From NCBI RefSeq assembly GCF_000003815.2, contig NC_049995.1, forward strand, positions 2,144,296 through 2,208,295: a stretch of 64,000 nucleotides of DNA, given 5' to 3'. This stretch comes from Branchiostoma floridae (Eukaryota > Chordata > Leptocardii > Amphioxiformes > Branchiostomatidae). Shown piece by piece: positions 13,101 to 21,801 of this stretch. Every line of letters starts with the position of its first letter. Position 1 is the stretch's first letter. Under the pieces are notes generated by a model. The model saw only the letters and a program-made list of their open reading frames with translations. It ran no database searches and had not been told where the DNA came from. Made by a program: the position numbers and the translations under genes.

Positions 13101-16100
13101 GTTTGTTACTTATATTGCCACATACACAGAACTGACAAAAGGTAAAGGTACTAGTCTTTTCGTTCTTCTACCTCCCCGACCGAAGTCAAGTACCCATTGG
13201 GTGAAGTGTCCTCGTGTAGAATGCCTCTTTCAAGAACACACGGCGGGTATCGAACTTGGGACCTCTAGATTCCGAGTCGAATGCCCTGCTGGGGGCGAGT
13301 ACAAGCCTCCCGGCATACATTTCTTTCCCGGCATTTTTCCTTTCCCGGCATATTTTCCTTCCCGGCATATTCTCAGTTAAAAATCGCGAAATGACCTACC
13401 CGCCAATGCCCCCTGAGAGGCCTGTGAAGGAGGGCTAACCAGTTGTGCCACACACGATCCCATTTGCACCGGTGCCCATTGGGGATGCAGTCCCGACCGG
13501 GCTCCGAAGCCACAAATTTGTCTCGGTGGACTGCCGTGCTAGGGGAAAACCTTACCGTGATTTCTCGATTAGGTCATGGTCTGTAAACAAAGTTTCAAAG
13601 TAAGGCTCGACAAGTTGATGGAGAACCACCCAGTTTTGTACGACTATAAAGCCTTGGACGACCCTCACAAACCAACCATCACAGTCAGCTGAACGCAGAG
13701 TGAAAGAAGCAGTTTATGATGAGCCGTTCCATATGCATGGGGTGTGAACTCCTTCTCAACCGAAAGAAGTTTACTCTACTCTACTCTTGTTACCGGGTCC
13801 GGGGTTGATTTTAACAGTGATATAGAAAGCCAGGGACCCAGCCGGGCCCTAAAATAGCCCAGGAGCCTCAGGGTTTTCCAAGGGGCCATGTAGGGGTCAC
13901 GCCCGAAAGTAAAGAAAAACAGCCCCTAAACTATCCGGAGGGACCCCTTTCCTCAGCCCCCAGCCAAAGTCACGTATACACCTTTGTGTAGTGAGGAAAG
14001 CCGGGTAAAGTGCATTTCCAGATTCGAACTCGAAACCTCACGGTCATGAGCCAAATACGCTGCCGCTGCGCCGCGCGATCTCACTTATGGCACAATAGGC
14101 TGGCTATTAAGTAGAATTCCACTGGTATAATGTATTAGAAAGTTATCAGCGTGGATTAAATAGTGTACATGACGGATAAAACCAACATAAATTCCATTTC
14201 TAAAGCAAAACGTACCTTTGTTGTCATAGGCTGTCTTTCTGGCTACACCACATACGCTGGTGCATGCTTCAAGGCCTTCAACCAAGAAAACACCTACGAC
14301 AATGCAAGACAGGTGTGTGAAGCGGACGGGGGGATGCTGGCCTTGCCGAAAGACAAAGACGTGAGCAACTTCTTAAGAGATCTAAAGAATGCCGTCAGTG
14401 AAAGCTCACGTTTCTGGATCGGCCTGAGCGATCAGAAGGACGAGGGTGAGTGGATGTGGGAAGACGGGACTCAACACGACACCATCGGGGACTGGAGCAA
14501 CTGGCAGCCGGGAGAACCTAACGATAACCAGGGAGTAGAAGACTGTGCGAACTACGGTGGTTCCGGATGGAATGACGCACCGTGCTCCTCTACTTATAAG
14601 TTCATCTGCCAAATGGAAAAAGGTATTCCACGAAACGTTTTGTAAAATTTTACATTGAAGGTTTTGAGGCTGGATTTGGTACATTTGCTTCTTTAATTTT
14701 ACTGATACGTTGATGAATTGTTTCTGATCCTACCGTCAAAGTGTGTGATTTCGACTGGTCTAAATGATAAGAATGATTGATTTTAAACTTACGTCTCTAT
14801 GTAAATCTGCATGTAAGTGTCCTGTTGTTGTCCAGATGGAGCATAATTGATTAGAACAACCCTAAATAACTCATTTGTGGACTATGTCCGTGCACAGCAA
14901 TAACCTGCTCTCTGGGATACTTCCGCTGTGGCCACGGTCGCGCGTGTATCCTGTCATGGAAGCGGTGTGACGGGATCTCTGACTGTACGGATGGGAGTGA
15001 TGAAGTGGGTTGTGGTAAGTCACTGTCAAGGGGTGATCCGGTGATGTTTTAAGTTAAAGTTGCCGGTGCATCGCAGATGCTTAAGGTTGAACCCATCTCC
15101 ATTTCTGTAGCCCGTGGGCCACACAATTGTGCAAGTCACTACAGCAGGGGGCTGGTCCACTGGTAGTGATGTGTGTTTAACTTCCATACTCTGCCTCATT
15201 AGTGCTGAGTGCTAAGTGGATAAAGCATCATGTACCATCTTTTAAGTCTTAGGTATGACTTGGCTGAATGCAAGACGAACACTCTACTGTCTACCCAATC
15301 GGCAATTGCAATAGTCCATTGAATGATGCACGATGTACGTATACGGTCTTCACAGACAAAACAGACGGCCGATATCAACTAATGTCTTTCTTTCCTATGT
15401 TGCAGCTACCTACCGTTCAGAATCTCTGTCTTCTAATCAGTATCAAAACCAGTGAAATGGCATAATCCATTTCTTTGCCAACTTTTCAGTATGTCAGCCA
15501 ATACCTGGAGATTTTCAAATCGACATCAGACTGGCCATGCTGCCGAATCAGCTGGGCCAGACGACGTTTGAGGAGGTCCAGAACTCCTCTGTGGTGGAGC
15601 TGCTCAATAGTTCGTACAGCAGCTCCGGAAACTACCACCCGGAGTTACGGAAATTCGTTTCGACGGTCATTTTCCCGCAATGCAATGTCACAGTACAGAA
15701 CAATACCGACTGCTATTCGTCTTCAAATGTAACCAACATGATCTCGTGCATGTAAGTAGGAAAATATTATGGGAAAGATGTTCTAAAATAACGTTTTAGT
15801 TTTGCTTTAGGAAAGTAACAAGTTTAACATAAGCCTCTAATGCCACTTGATCATTGTCGTATTGAAACGTATACGGTCACTTGAATGAAGCCAGAAACAT
15901 ATGCATCAGCAATACTAAGTCGGTTATCACACTTGCTTGGTAGTAACAAACACCACGTTTTCAGGTGGCGGCGTGCCAATACGTATATACGTTGATCTCC
16001 AAGCAGATCCTACGGTCGCATAAGATGGTATCAAAAACTGGCAAAGTGGTGTAGCCAACATTGGAGTGTGCATTGGCTCCAAGACCGGCTACACTCCTTT

Positions 16101-19100
16101 GCGAGCTTTTGCTACCGTAGGATCTGCGTGGAGATTATCGGTACTTTATTTACTTATTAGGGGTCTGCAATACAGTGGAAGGTATGAAGAAACAGGTGTT
16201 TCTGGCTAGTATACCCATTTTCAAGGCTGCCATACGTATGCTAAATCCGTAAATGTTTCATAGGGGAAACGTCACGGGCACACAACTGGTGCCATGCCGC
16301 TCTTGGTGTGAAGAGGTCCTCAACATGGCCGCTGACTGGATGAAAGTCCTGCTGCCTCGATGCAAGCTGTTTCCATCGTCCAAACACGGCTGCTGGAATC
16401 CTACTTCAGCCAAGCTGGGAAACAAAGGTGAAAGTGAACACTTTCATCGGTAACTTTTACGCGAAGTAGTATTTGACTGCCATGACTGGATATATCTAGC
16501 TTAATGCGCGGCCGGCCATCTCTTGTGGTAGCGAAATTCCCCTGGCAATTTTGTCTCCCAATATTAGCCAGCTTAGTCAGTCTGGTAGAGACTAGAATAT
16601 ATCCGACAAACAGATATATGCCGCTGTGTGCCTCGACCGGGTATAACCGAGATAGAGTGTTCCCCTGAAGATAATTAAACACCATTGCCCACGTGTAGCG
16701 CCCGAAACTACTTAGTATCACCTACCGATACTTGTTCGCTTGTCTTTCATAGTTTGCTACCATGGCAACGGCATAAACTACCGTGGCACATGGAGTAAAA
16801 CTACATCCGGGGCAGATTGTGTGGAGTGGTTGGCTGAGCAATCTGGTTACTACAAGACAGAGTACCCCTGGGCTAACCTGGATAACAACTACTGCCGCAA
16901 CCCGACCGGGCTCGATCGGCCATTTTGTTTGACAGACGACGGTAGCCAGGAGGACTGTGACGTCATTCCTTGTGGTAAGGTGTCTCATGAGGAAAGAGTG
17001 ATTGAAATACTTGCGATCATAACATGACACATGTATATTGAATGCATACTGTATATGCATTTAAGTTCGCTGGGATTTGATTTCGCGGTGCCGGGGAAAT
17101 GGAGTGTTCGCGGTGGTTTTGAGTTAATTCACGTTAGCTTCATCAGTGAACTTAAATGGCTTTACAGTTCTGTACTTTTACTCTCCAAGCAGAGGTTAGG
17201 CTCCGGCTGTTTTTTTCGGGCTTTCTATTTTGCACTGAAATCTTGATAACTCGCGGTCGGAACCTAACCTCTGCTTACATAGTACTGTACGGTAGTCGCG
17301 TACTGTAATAGAACACCCGGCGCCTCTGCGAACTGCCGAACTGAACACTTCTTACTGGCTACTCGGCAAGGATGCTTCAAACAGACAGAGCATAAAAAGA
17401 ACTCGAACATAAAACCACCGCGCAGTTTCTGCATTTACAGTATCTAATCAATGATGATTTTGCCACTTTCTGTCACGTGTTAATACATTAGATGCCGATG
17501 GCTGTTGGGACAGAGGCCCTCCAAACTATGGCAAGAGAAGCCCAAGCAAGAGCTTCTACTTCGTGGACGAAAGAGTCACGTACACGTGCAACGAAGGCTA
17601 CACACTGAAGTCCGGTTACACCAGTGAAGCGAGGTGCATGTTAGGAGGCGATTGGCAATATGACAAGCCCAGTTGCTCAGGTGGTTGATTTGTAGAGTGT
17701 CATCTTTTGCAACATATGAATCCTATACAACTTTATTCAAGCCTAAGCCTGTTTTAGTTTGCAGCTGCAAAATGTTATTGGCATATCAAGGGTTAAATGG
17801 AAGACGAATATGCCAAAGACTAAACCAACCCTTTGTCAAGCGTTCTCCTAACATGTTTGTTTAACTAAACATGGAATTTTATGCAAGATTAGAAATACTA
17901 CAATGAGGACTTGTGCACTATTTCAAAATATTTTTCTCTTCCCGTGTGTATAAGGCAACATATTCTTATGGGTTCAAAAGAATGTCGCTTTCAATCTAAA
18001 ATTGGACTAGTTTCCGCATAATGATTTTCCTATTGACTTACACACTTACATTGATGCAGTAAACCATCGACGAAGGCTGCAAGAGGAGCTACTGGAGATT
18101 TACAGTGCCAGCCTTGCACCTGAGAATGTCGTCATCAACTTCACTGGATCTGTGGAACAGATAGTCGACTTGGCAAGTACTTTATCTGTTACTCACTCAA
18201 TACCCCGTTATAATATTGGCATGGAATTACTTCTTGGAGCAAAATGCATATCTAAATCCATGTTGTAACTTTCATTTCAGGATGAAAAGAAGGAGCAGCT
18301 GGTTGCATCTGTCGCCATCGACTTCGTAAGTTGGCACAATTATGAGAGCTTTACTTTAAATACTTTTGTCGTTAAGTTCTTTTGCGTAGTTTGTCATAGT
18401 CTGGAATAGACTGGCTGACATAGAGACTTTAAACACCCCAGTAATACAGATGATCAATGTTTTATTGCAAATGTATGATCATGGGGATAACTGCAAGTGA
18501 ATAAAATCAAAATCTAACTTACTAACATAAAGTAATTGAATATGCGGGCTAACTACAAGTGATAATGACCAGACCCTGTCGATATTAATCCGGATAACAA
18601 AACTATGGACTTCAGTATGACAGCCGTGCGGTTTAGATCGGTGGAGATTTCTCTAAGACAGTTTACCAAGTACAAGTTACTCTTCAAGTCGCCTTTTAAA
18701 TATACAGACAATAGATAAGAAATTGTATGATGACTGCACATAAAGAACTTTTTTCCCCAGAGGTCTTTCAGACACCGTGGGAAACTTTGATGTCATTTCG
18801 ATCTTGAGACGTTGACATCTTCTTTCATGATTGTTCCTTTTCTTAGACATGGCAAGACAGCAGACTGAGTTGGGATCCGAAATACTACGATGACATCACG
18901 TCACTCAACATTCTGGGCGACAGCATTTGGACCCCAATATTGACCTTGAAGAGAAAGTAAGTTATCGCTTGTATTCAATTTCCCCATTTTAGATTATTCA
19001 TTGTATGCATCACATGTACAATATACATATCTAGGCGCGGTTTTTGACCGTTAACTGAACTGGGAGGACCAAGTGAAAGCCATATTAAAGGAAACTGAGG

Positions 19101-21801
19101 AATTCAGTAATTATGATGAAACAGCTTAAAGTAACAGAAACAACCAAAACGAACGGACTCGAATCATGTAGCACATGTTACATACCATGTATATGTGAAA
19201 AAATAACCAAAGACATGTTGGTTACTTCGCAGTGCCAATCCACACAGCCTACAAAATGATGTCCCGGTCCGAGTGAGCAGCAATGGCCAGGTAGCCTGGA
19301 ACGTAGAAACCCAGACCACCACCGTGTGTGATGCAGACCCCTTCTACTTCCCTGCAGACACCATGGAATGCCACATCTGCTTGTCTGCGATCGCAGCAGT
19401 GGAGCAAACTATTCGTAAGTTCTGTGAATAATTATTACCTATTCAAACGATTCACGAGGCTTCTAAATTTTCGTTCCATAGGCAATATTTCTAAAAGATA
19501 TAAGCTATAACTATAAGCTGTGCATTTGTGGGCAAGAGAAGAAAATTATTCAACAAGTGGAGACCAGATTTCGCAATTCTAATATCTGGTACATATTATA
19601 TCCTGATGACAATATAAAAAAGTAATGGGGGAACCATTTTTACCTTCGTCAAAAGGTTATATTTTGAGCGTATTTATCTGTGCGTGTGCCTTTGATGGAT
19701 CCTGCAGGCCTGATGATATTTGGTAGGTTGGTAGGGGTCAGAAAACCTAAACTCAAGTTCGATAGTGGACCTCTAGAGGCTTTCTAGGGTACTGCAGTGC
19801 AACTATGTATGACATCTCGTGTTCTGGACATGCTGTTTTAATGATTTGGAAAGGGAATAAGTGTGGTAGGTTTGGGCCCCCTAGCGGCGTTTTTAGAACT
19901 GCAGTTCCTAATTGTCTTTCAAACTTTGAACGACAATAACTCAAGAACTCATTGACGGATTGTCGTGAGTTGTGAGTCGTGTTTTGAACAAATAGAATGC
20001 CAAGGAGCAGACAAGGGGAACAGTCCATGCAACTCTTACTCTGATGTAACAACGGAGGGTGAATGGCGTAGAAATGACCAGATATTTGCGAAAGACAACA
20101 GAGAAGCTTGCTTTGTTGTCCATCTAAAGAGGATCCCCCTGCTCCACATCGCCACCACTGTTGGACCCTGCATCATCCTGGTTGTCTTGATGACAATCAC
20201 ATTCGTCATGCCCCTGGACAGGGGAGACCGGATCTCGTTCGGACTGACCATTCTGCTCTCCATGGTCGTGTCTCTTGTATTTGTGACGGACGTTCTTCCT
20301 GTTAAGGGGGCTCTGCCATTTTTCGGTGAGTAAAATAGATATAAACCTACTGCATTGTTTTTAGGATGTTTTTAAGTGTCACTTAAGGTTGTTCTGATGT
20401 CGCTTTCTCAGCATTCTGGTAACTGTTTGCCATTGTGACAAACTAAACATTCCCTAACTACCACCAAAGAAAGTTGGGACTTAGCTGAATTTTCGGATGA
20501 CTCCGTCGGCCTTCTTCACGGAATGAACCCATCTACTGCAGTTTCCGGGACGTGGCGTCGAAAACACGTGACTGCGGCAGCCGGTCATTAGTGCCAGATA
20601 ACCTATGTCACCCCCCGTCTCTGTGTAGTGCTGGACGGCGAGCTCGTATGTCATGTTCCGGAAGCTGTAGTAGACAGGTTGTCAGCGCAAAAATTGGGTA
20701 AATCCCAAGTGTTGGTTGGGTATTTAAAGTTAGTATGATATGTCATTTACCAACACAGATCGCGATCGATTAACGTTGATGCTACTTTTTTGCCATAATG
20801 TTACAGCTACGCTGATCATCGTGTGCATGGGGCTGATGGGAGTTTTTCTCCTTCTCACCATGGCCGTTATCGTTATTCACGACCGAGAGGGCAGCCTGCC
20901 TCCGACGGTGAAGGTTATTTTTTTCCGACACATTTCAAAGTAATTACTATTCGTTACAACATTTCTTATCATTATTTCGGCGATATCTTTCTAACCTCGA
21001 AATACATTCGTTTATCCCAACCCCGTGATTCGACAAAGTTTCACATTCACTTAATGGCATTCTCTAATGAGGATTTTACATTACAATCTAGCTTTCTTTA
21101 TATCTGGACATGCTATGGTCAAGATTTTCAAGCGGTCAGTAGTTCTTGAGAGGAAGAGGAAGTAGTTTGAGTCCCCTGGCGACTTCTTTCGGGGCCCAAT
21201 TTTGTTTCAATGTTTGAAAGAGAAAATAACGTCATGGAGAATTGTATGATCGTCATGAATTTTGGTTTACAGAAAGCACAATTAAAAACTTTCCGTTGGC
21301 GCCGTTCAATTCACGTCCTTTTTGTTATTTAGAATACTGCTGTTGGGTGATCTAACAGAAAAGAAGCGCCCCTGTGATGAAGAGGCCGACCTGACTGACT
21401 TCCCTGCCACAGAGTTGGAGGCCGACCTGACTGACTTCTCTGCTATAGAGTTGATCAACAACGCTTTTCAAACCCATGACAAGGCGGAAGTCAGCGACGA
21501 AAGACCCTGTGATGGCAGTGAGACAACCAGGCAGCCATCAACTCTTCTCGCTGGTCTGGTACCCACCCGTTCAACCGCCCTTCTTGAGTTGATTCTTAAT
21601 CTTAAAGGGGTAAAGAACGAAGTCAAAGATCTCGCAAAGGCGGTTGATAACAAGAGAGAGGTGCTTAAGAAGGTTATGATGAGTGAGGATGAGGTGTCTG
21701 AATACATCCTGTTGGCTAAAGTCCTGGACAGGCTGTGTCTTGTTCTGTACATCATCAGCATCGCGGCAGCCGTTCCCATGACTATGTATTTAGGGAGGTA
21801 A
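1070..21801 (+). CDS. Mosaic receptor fused to Cys-loop ligand-gated ion channel (5' partial)
   Basis: Thirty-one exons join without a stop into 1,836 codons plus TAA. Exons: 1070-1147, 1983-2211, 2471-2583, 3025-3210, 3819-4010, 4475-4600, 5046-5237, 5729-5860, 6261-6455, 6921-7046, 7761-7952, 8378-8506, 9351-9560, 10003-10180, 11150-11274, 12004-12163, 12550-12662, 12898-13005, 14230-14622, 14898-15014, 15490-15751, 16264-16427, 16753-16974, 17492-17680, 18060-18172, 18281-18325, 18847-18956, 19233-19414, 19996-20325, 20807-20939, 21333-21801. Every junction is AG-acceptor with a GT donor except one GC donor. Every boundary between modules is phase 1, the signature of exon shuffling. Approximate residues: CUB 26-139, sushi 140-201, SRCR 202-629 (four), YWTD propeller 630-891, EGF 892-927, C-type lectin 928-1058, LDLa 1059-1097, Frizzled CRD 1098-1239, kringle 1240-1313, sushi 1314-1376, channel 1377-1836. 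The likely product is a plasma-membrane pentameric channel subunit carrying a very large extracellular recognition region. Ligands are unknown. The start codon and signal peptide are not in view. The main alternative is two genes read as one, but no promoter, start codon or signal peptide is seen between 17680 and 18060. Confidence 0.82.
1983..2583 (+). CDS. Mosaic receptor: CUB domain (two exons)
   Basis: Exons 1983-2211 and 2471-2583 join in phase 2 to give a CUB fold. Visible marks are [45 protein letters not shown] and the closing GFQFSYI. Only the first disulfide pair is present; the second pair of the four-cysteine consensus is missing, as in some CUB domains. CUB modules bind proteins or sugars, often with calcium. 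Confidence 0.9.
3025..3210 (+). CDS. Mosaic receptor: sushi (CCP) domain 1
   Basis: A single phase 1-1 exon of 186 bases. It carries the four-cysteine sushi pattern with [16 protein letters not shown] and the closing [11 protein letters not shown]. Confidence 0.9.
3819..4600 (+). CDS. Mosaic receptor: SRCR domain 1
   Basis: Exons 3819-4010 and 4475-4600, phase 1 at all three boundaries. Visible marks are [48 protein letters not shown] and DVGVVC. Six cysteines and a two-exon structure make it group A. SRCR modules in immune receptors bind proteins and microbial ligands; the ligand here is unknown. Confidence 0.95.
5046..5860 (+). CDS. Mosaic receptor: SRCR domain 2
   Basis: Exons 5046-5237 (192 bases, same length as in SRCR 1) and 5729-5860, both phase 1-1. 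The second half reads [20 protein letters not shown]. The identical intron position shows tandem duplication of a two-exon cassette. The intron holds a MITE at 5328-5509. Confidence 0.95.
5328..5509. mobile_element. MITE family A (CGCGGTGG-type inverted repeat), copy 1
   Basis: A degenerate palindrome built of TTTCGCGGTGGTTTTAAG-like units in both orientations, ending GTTTCTGCATTTACAG. The same element recurs at 17045-17443, 25795-26001 and 42690-42848. It lies in an intron of the mosaic receptor. Confidence 0.75.
6261..7046 (+). CDS. Mosaic receptor: SRCR domain 3
   Basis: Exons 6261-6455 and 6921-7046, phase 1-1. It is the most divergent of the four: the usual WGTVC is WGRIC, and the second half starts with an alanine-containing [13 protein letters not shown]. 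All six group-A cysteines are kept. Confidence 0.93.
7086..7225 (+). mobile_element. tRNA-derived SINE
   Basis: A polymerase III A box TGGCCGAGTGG (7092) and B box GAGTTCGATCC (7150) stand at tRNA spacing, followed by unrelated sequence. The head has no intact cloverleaf, so this is a SINE head and not a tRNA gene. Confidence 0.65.
7226..7330. repeat. Short interspersed repeat-like segment
   Basis: TCAGTTCAGTTCAGTTTAG is followed by a small hairpin around GTAGCCAAGGCTAC. No coding potential is seen. It may be the tail of the adjacent SINE. Confidence 0.3.
7761..8506 (+). CDS. Mosaic receptor: SRCR domain 4
   Basis: Exons 7761-7952 and 8378-8506, phase 1-1. Marks are [32 protein letters not shown] and [20 protein letters not shown]. 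It is closest to domains 1 and 2, so it arose by a recent cassette duplication. Confidence 0.95.
8705..9011. mobile_element. MITE with 8-bp target duplication (hAT-like)
   Basis: The terminal inverted repeat CATCCTCCTACG extends inward through the GGACATCCAAC and GCGAAACCG blocks. It is flanked on both sides by CAATACCC (8697-8704 and 9012-9019). The element is 307 bp and has an AT-rich GATATA-repeat core. It has no transposase. Confidence 0.85.
9351..12662 (+). CDS. Mosaic receptor: YWTD (LDL-receptor class B) beta-propeller
   Basis: Five exons (9351-9560, 10003-10180, 11150-11274, 12004-12163, 12550-12662) give 262 residues, the usual size of one six-bladed propeller. Blade marks are [51 protein letters not shown] and DNYVYWGS. 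The second exon ends at CAGAG before GTTGAG (10180), chosen because it is the only donor giving the phase 2 needed by the next exon. The N run at 10206-10305 therefore falls in an intron. Propellers of this class bind secreted ligands in LDLR and LRP proteins. Confidence 0.88.
9645..9790. mobile_element. Foldback inverted repeat
   Basis: Two nearly perfect arms of about 55 bp (ATAGATGATGGTTCAAACTC inward to TTTATCCAG) surround a loop of about 40 bases. No target duplication was recognised. It lies in a propeller intron. Confidence 0.75.
10206..10305. other. Assembly gap (100 N)
   Basis: Exactly 100 N within the intron after the exon that ends at 10180. No exon is needed inside it for the reading frame to continue. 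Confidence 0.95.
10489..10684. mobile_element. MITE with 9-bp target duplication (Mutator-like), copy 1
   Basis: Inverted ends TACTCTCCAAGCAGAGGTTA and its complement are flanked by ACAAAGGAC on both sides (10480-10488, 10685-10693). A shorter relative lies at 17179-17284. Confidence 0.85.
12318..12538. mobile_element. MITE family C (AACGCTAGTTCACC), copy 1
   Basis: Inverted ends TAACGCTAGTTCACC and GGCGAACTAGC are followed inward by GGTAACC blocks. Relatives lie at 28261-28446 and 51224-51434. It is intronic, ending just before the exon at 12550. Confidence 0.75.
12898..13005 (+). CDS. Mosaic receptor: EGF domain after the propeller
   Basis: The exon encodes [18 protein letters not shown] and [15 protein letters not shown]. 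The sixth cysteine codon is split across the intron (T here, GC in the next exon). A propeller followed directly by EGF is the standard LDLR/LRP arrangement. Confidence 0.9.
13163..13462 (-). mobile_element. tRNA-derived SINE with expanded head
   Basis: On the minus strand the A box TGGCACAACTGG (13439-13450) and B box CCCAAGTTCGATACCC (13245-13260) are about 190 bases apart, where about 45 is normal. The extra sequence holds four tandem TCCCGGCAT units (13307-13378). The SINE body continues with GACACTTCACCC. Confidence 0.6.
13970..14090 (-). mobile_element. tRNA-derived SINE
   Basis: On the minus strand, A box GCGCGGCGCAGCGGCAGCG and B box GGTTTCGAGTTCGAATC are followed by a body with TGCACTTTACCCGGCTTTCC. 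The body resembles that of the SINE at 47105. It is intronic, upstream of the lectin exon. Confidence 0.7.
14230..14622 (+). CDS. Mosaic receptor: C-type lectin domain
   Basis: A whole C-type lectin fold lies in a single 393-base phase 1-1 exon. Marks are the first-helix [26 protein letters not shown], the calcium and sugar site QPGEPND (EPN, the mannose-type triplet) and GWNDAPC (WND). Because EPN and WND are both kept, calcium-dependent sugar binding is plausible. Confidence 0.95.
14898..15014 (+). CDS. Mosaic receptor: LDL-receptor class A domain
   Basis: A phase 1-1 exon with six cysteines and the calcium-binding end [16 protein letters not shown]. Confidence 0.93.
15490..16427 (+). CDS. 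Mosaic receptor: Frizzled-type cysteine-rich domain
   Basis: Exons 15490-15751 and 16264-16427 join in phase 2. Marks are [37 protein letters not shown] and LLPRCKLFP. Eight cysteines are seen against ten in the classic fold, so it is a divergent CRD. It is rich in N-glycosylation sequons. Confidence 0.85.
15995..16140. mobile_element. MITE, CTCCAAGCAGA-type inverted repeat
   Basis: The ends GATCTCCAAGCAGATCCTAC and GTAGGATCTGCGTGGAGATT are inverted. It belongs to the same family as 25215-25373. A target duplication is not clear. It lies in the intron splitting the Frizzled CRD. Confidence 0.7.
16753..16974 (+). CDS. Mosaic receptor: kringle domain
   Basis: A single phase 1-1 exon with the six kringle cysteines: [43 protein letters not shown] and CDVIPC. 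A Frizzled CRD followed by a kringle is also found in ROR-family receptor kinases and in MuSK of some vertebrates. Confidence 0.93.
17045..17443. mobile_element. MITE family A, copy 2, split by a nested MITE
   Basis: The left part has GCATTTAAGTTCGCTGGG and TTCGCGGTGG, and the right part has CCACCGCGCAGTTTCTGC and ATTTACAGTA. Between them sits another MITE at 17179-17284. Confidence 0.6.
17179..17284. mobile_element. MITE with 9-bp target duplication (Mutator-like), copy 2, nested
   Basis: Ends TACTCTCCAAGCAGAGG and its complement are flanked by CTGTACTTT and CTGTACGGT (seven of nine identical). It is younger than the family A element that surrounds it. Confidence 0.7.
17492..17680 (+). CDS. 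Mosaic receptor: sushi (CCP) domain 2
   Basis: A phase 1-1 exon with [28 protein letters not shown] and WQYDKPSC. It is the last ectodomain module before the channel. Its phase-1 donor at 17681 fits the phase-1 acceptor at 18059. Confidence 0.88.
18060..21801 (+). CDS. Mosaic receptor: complete Cys-loop channel (nicotinic-type)
   Basis: Seven exons encode about 460 residues, the normal length of one subunit. The ligand-binding domain starts [13 protein letters not shown]. It has the 45-base and 110-base exons typical of nicotinic receptor genes, loop-D Trp in [10 protein letters not shown], and a true Cys-loop of 13 residues in [16 protein letters not shown]1 starts after LKRIP. M2 reads [19 protein letters not shown]: acidic at -1', Ser 2', Thr 6', Leu 9', acidic 20', which predicts a cation pore. 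M3 ([17 protein letters not shown]) and M4 ([17 protein letters not shown]) are present, with an amphipathic coiled helix before M4. The vicinal Cys pair of loop C and the loop-B Trp are missing, so acetylcholine binding is not expected. The donor after M3 (20939) was chosen because it keeps frame into the final exon. The product would assemble as a pentamer at the plasma membrane. Confidence 0.9.
18173..18174 (+). other. Non-canonical GC splice donor
   Basis: The exon ending GTCGACTTG is followed by GCAAGTAC. The next exon (18281) needs phase 0 to read [15 protein letters not shown], which only this GC donor gives; the GT four bases further on (18177) would give a frameshift and a stop. GC-AG introns with the strong GCAAGT form are a known minor class. 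Confidence 0.75.
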
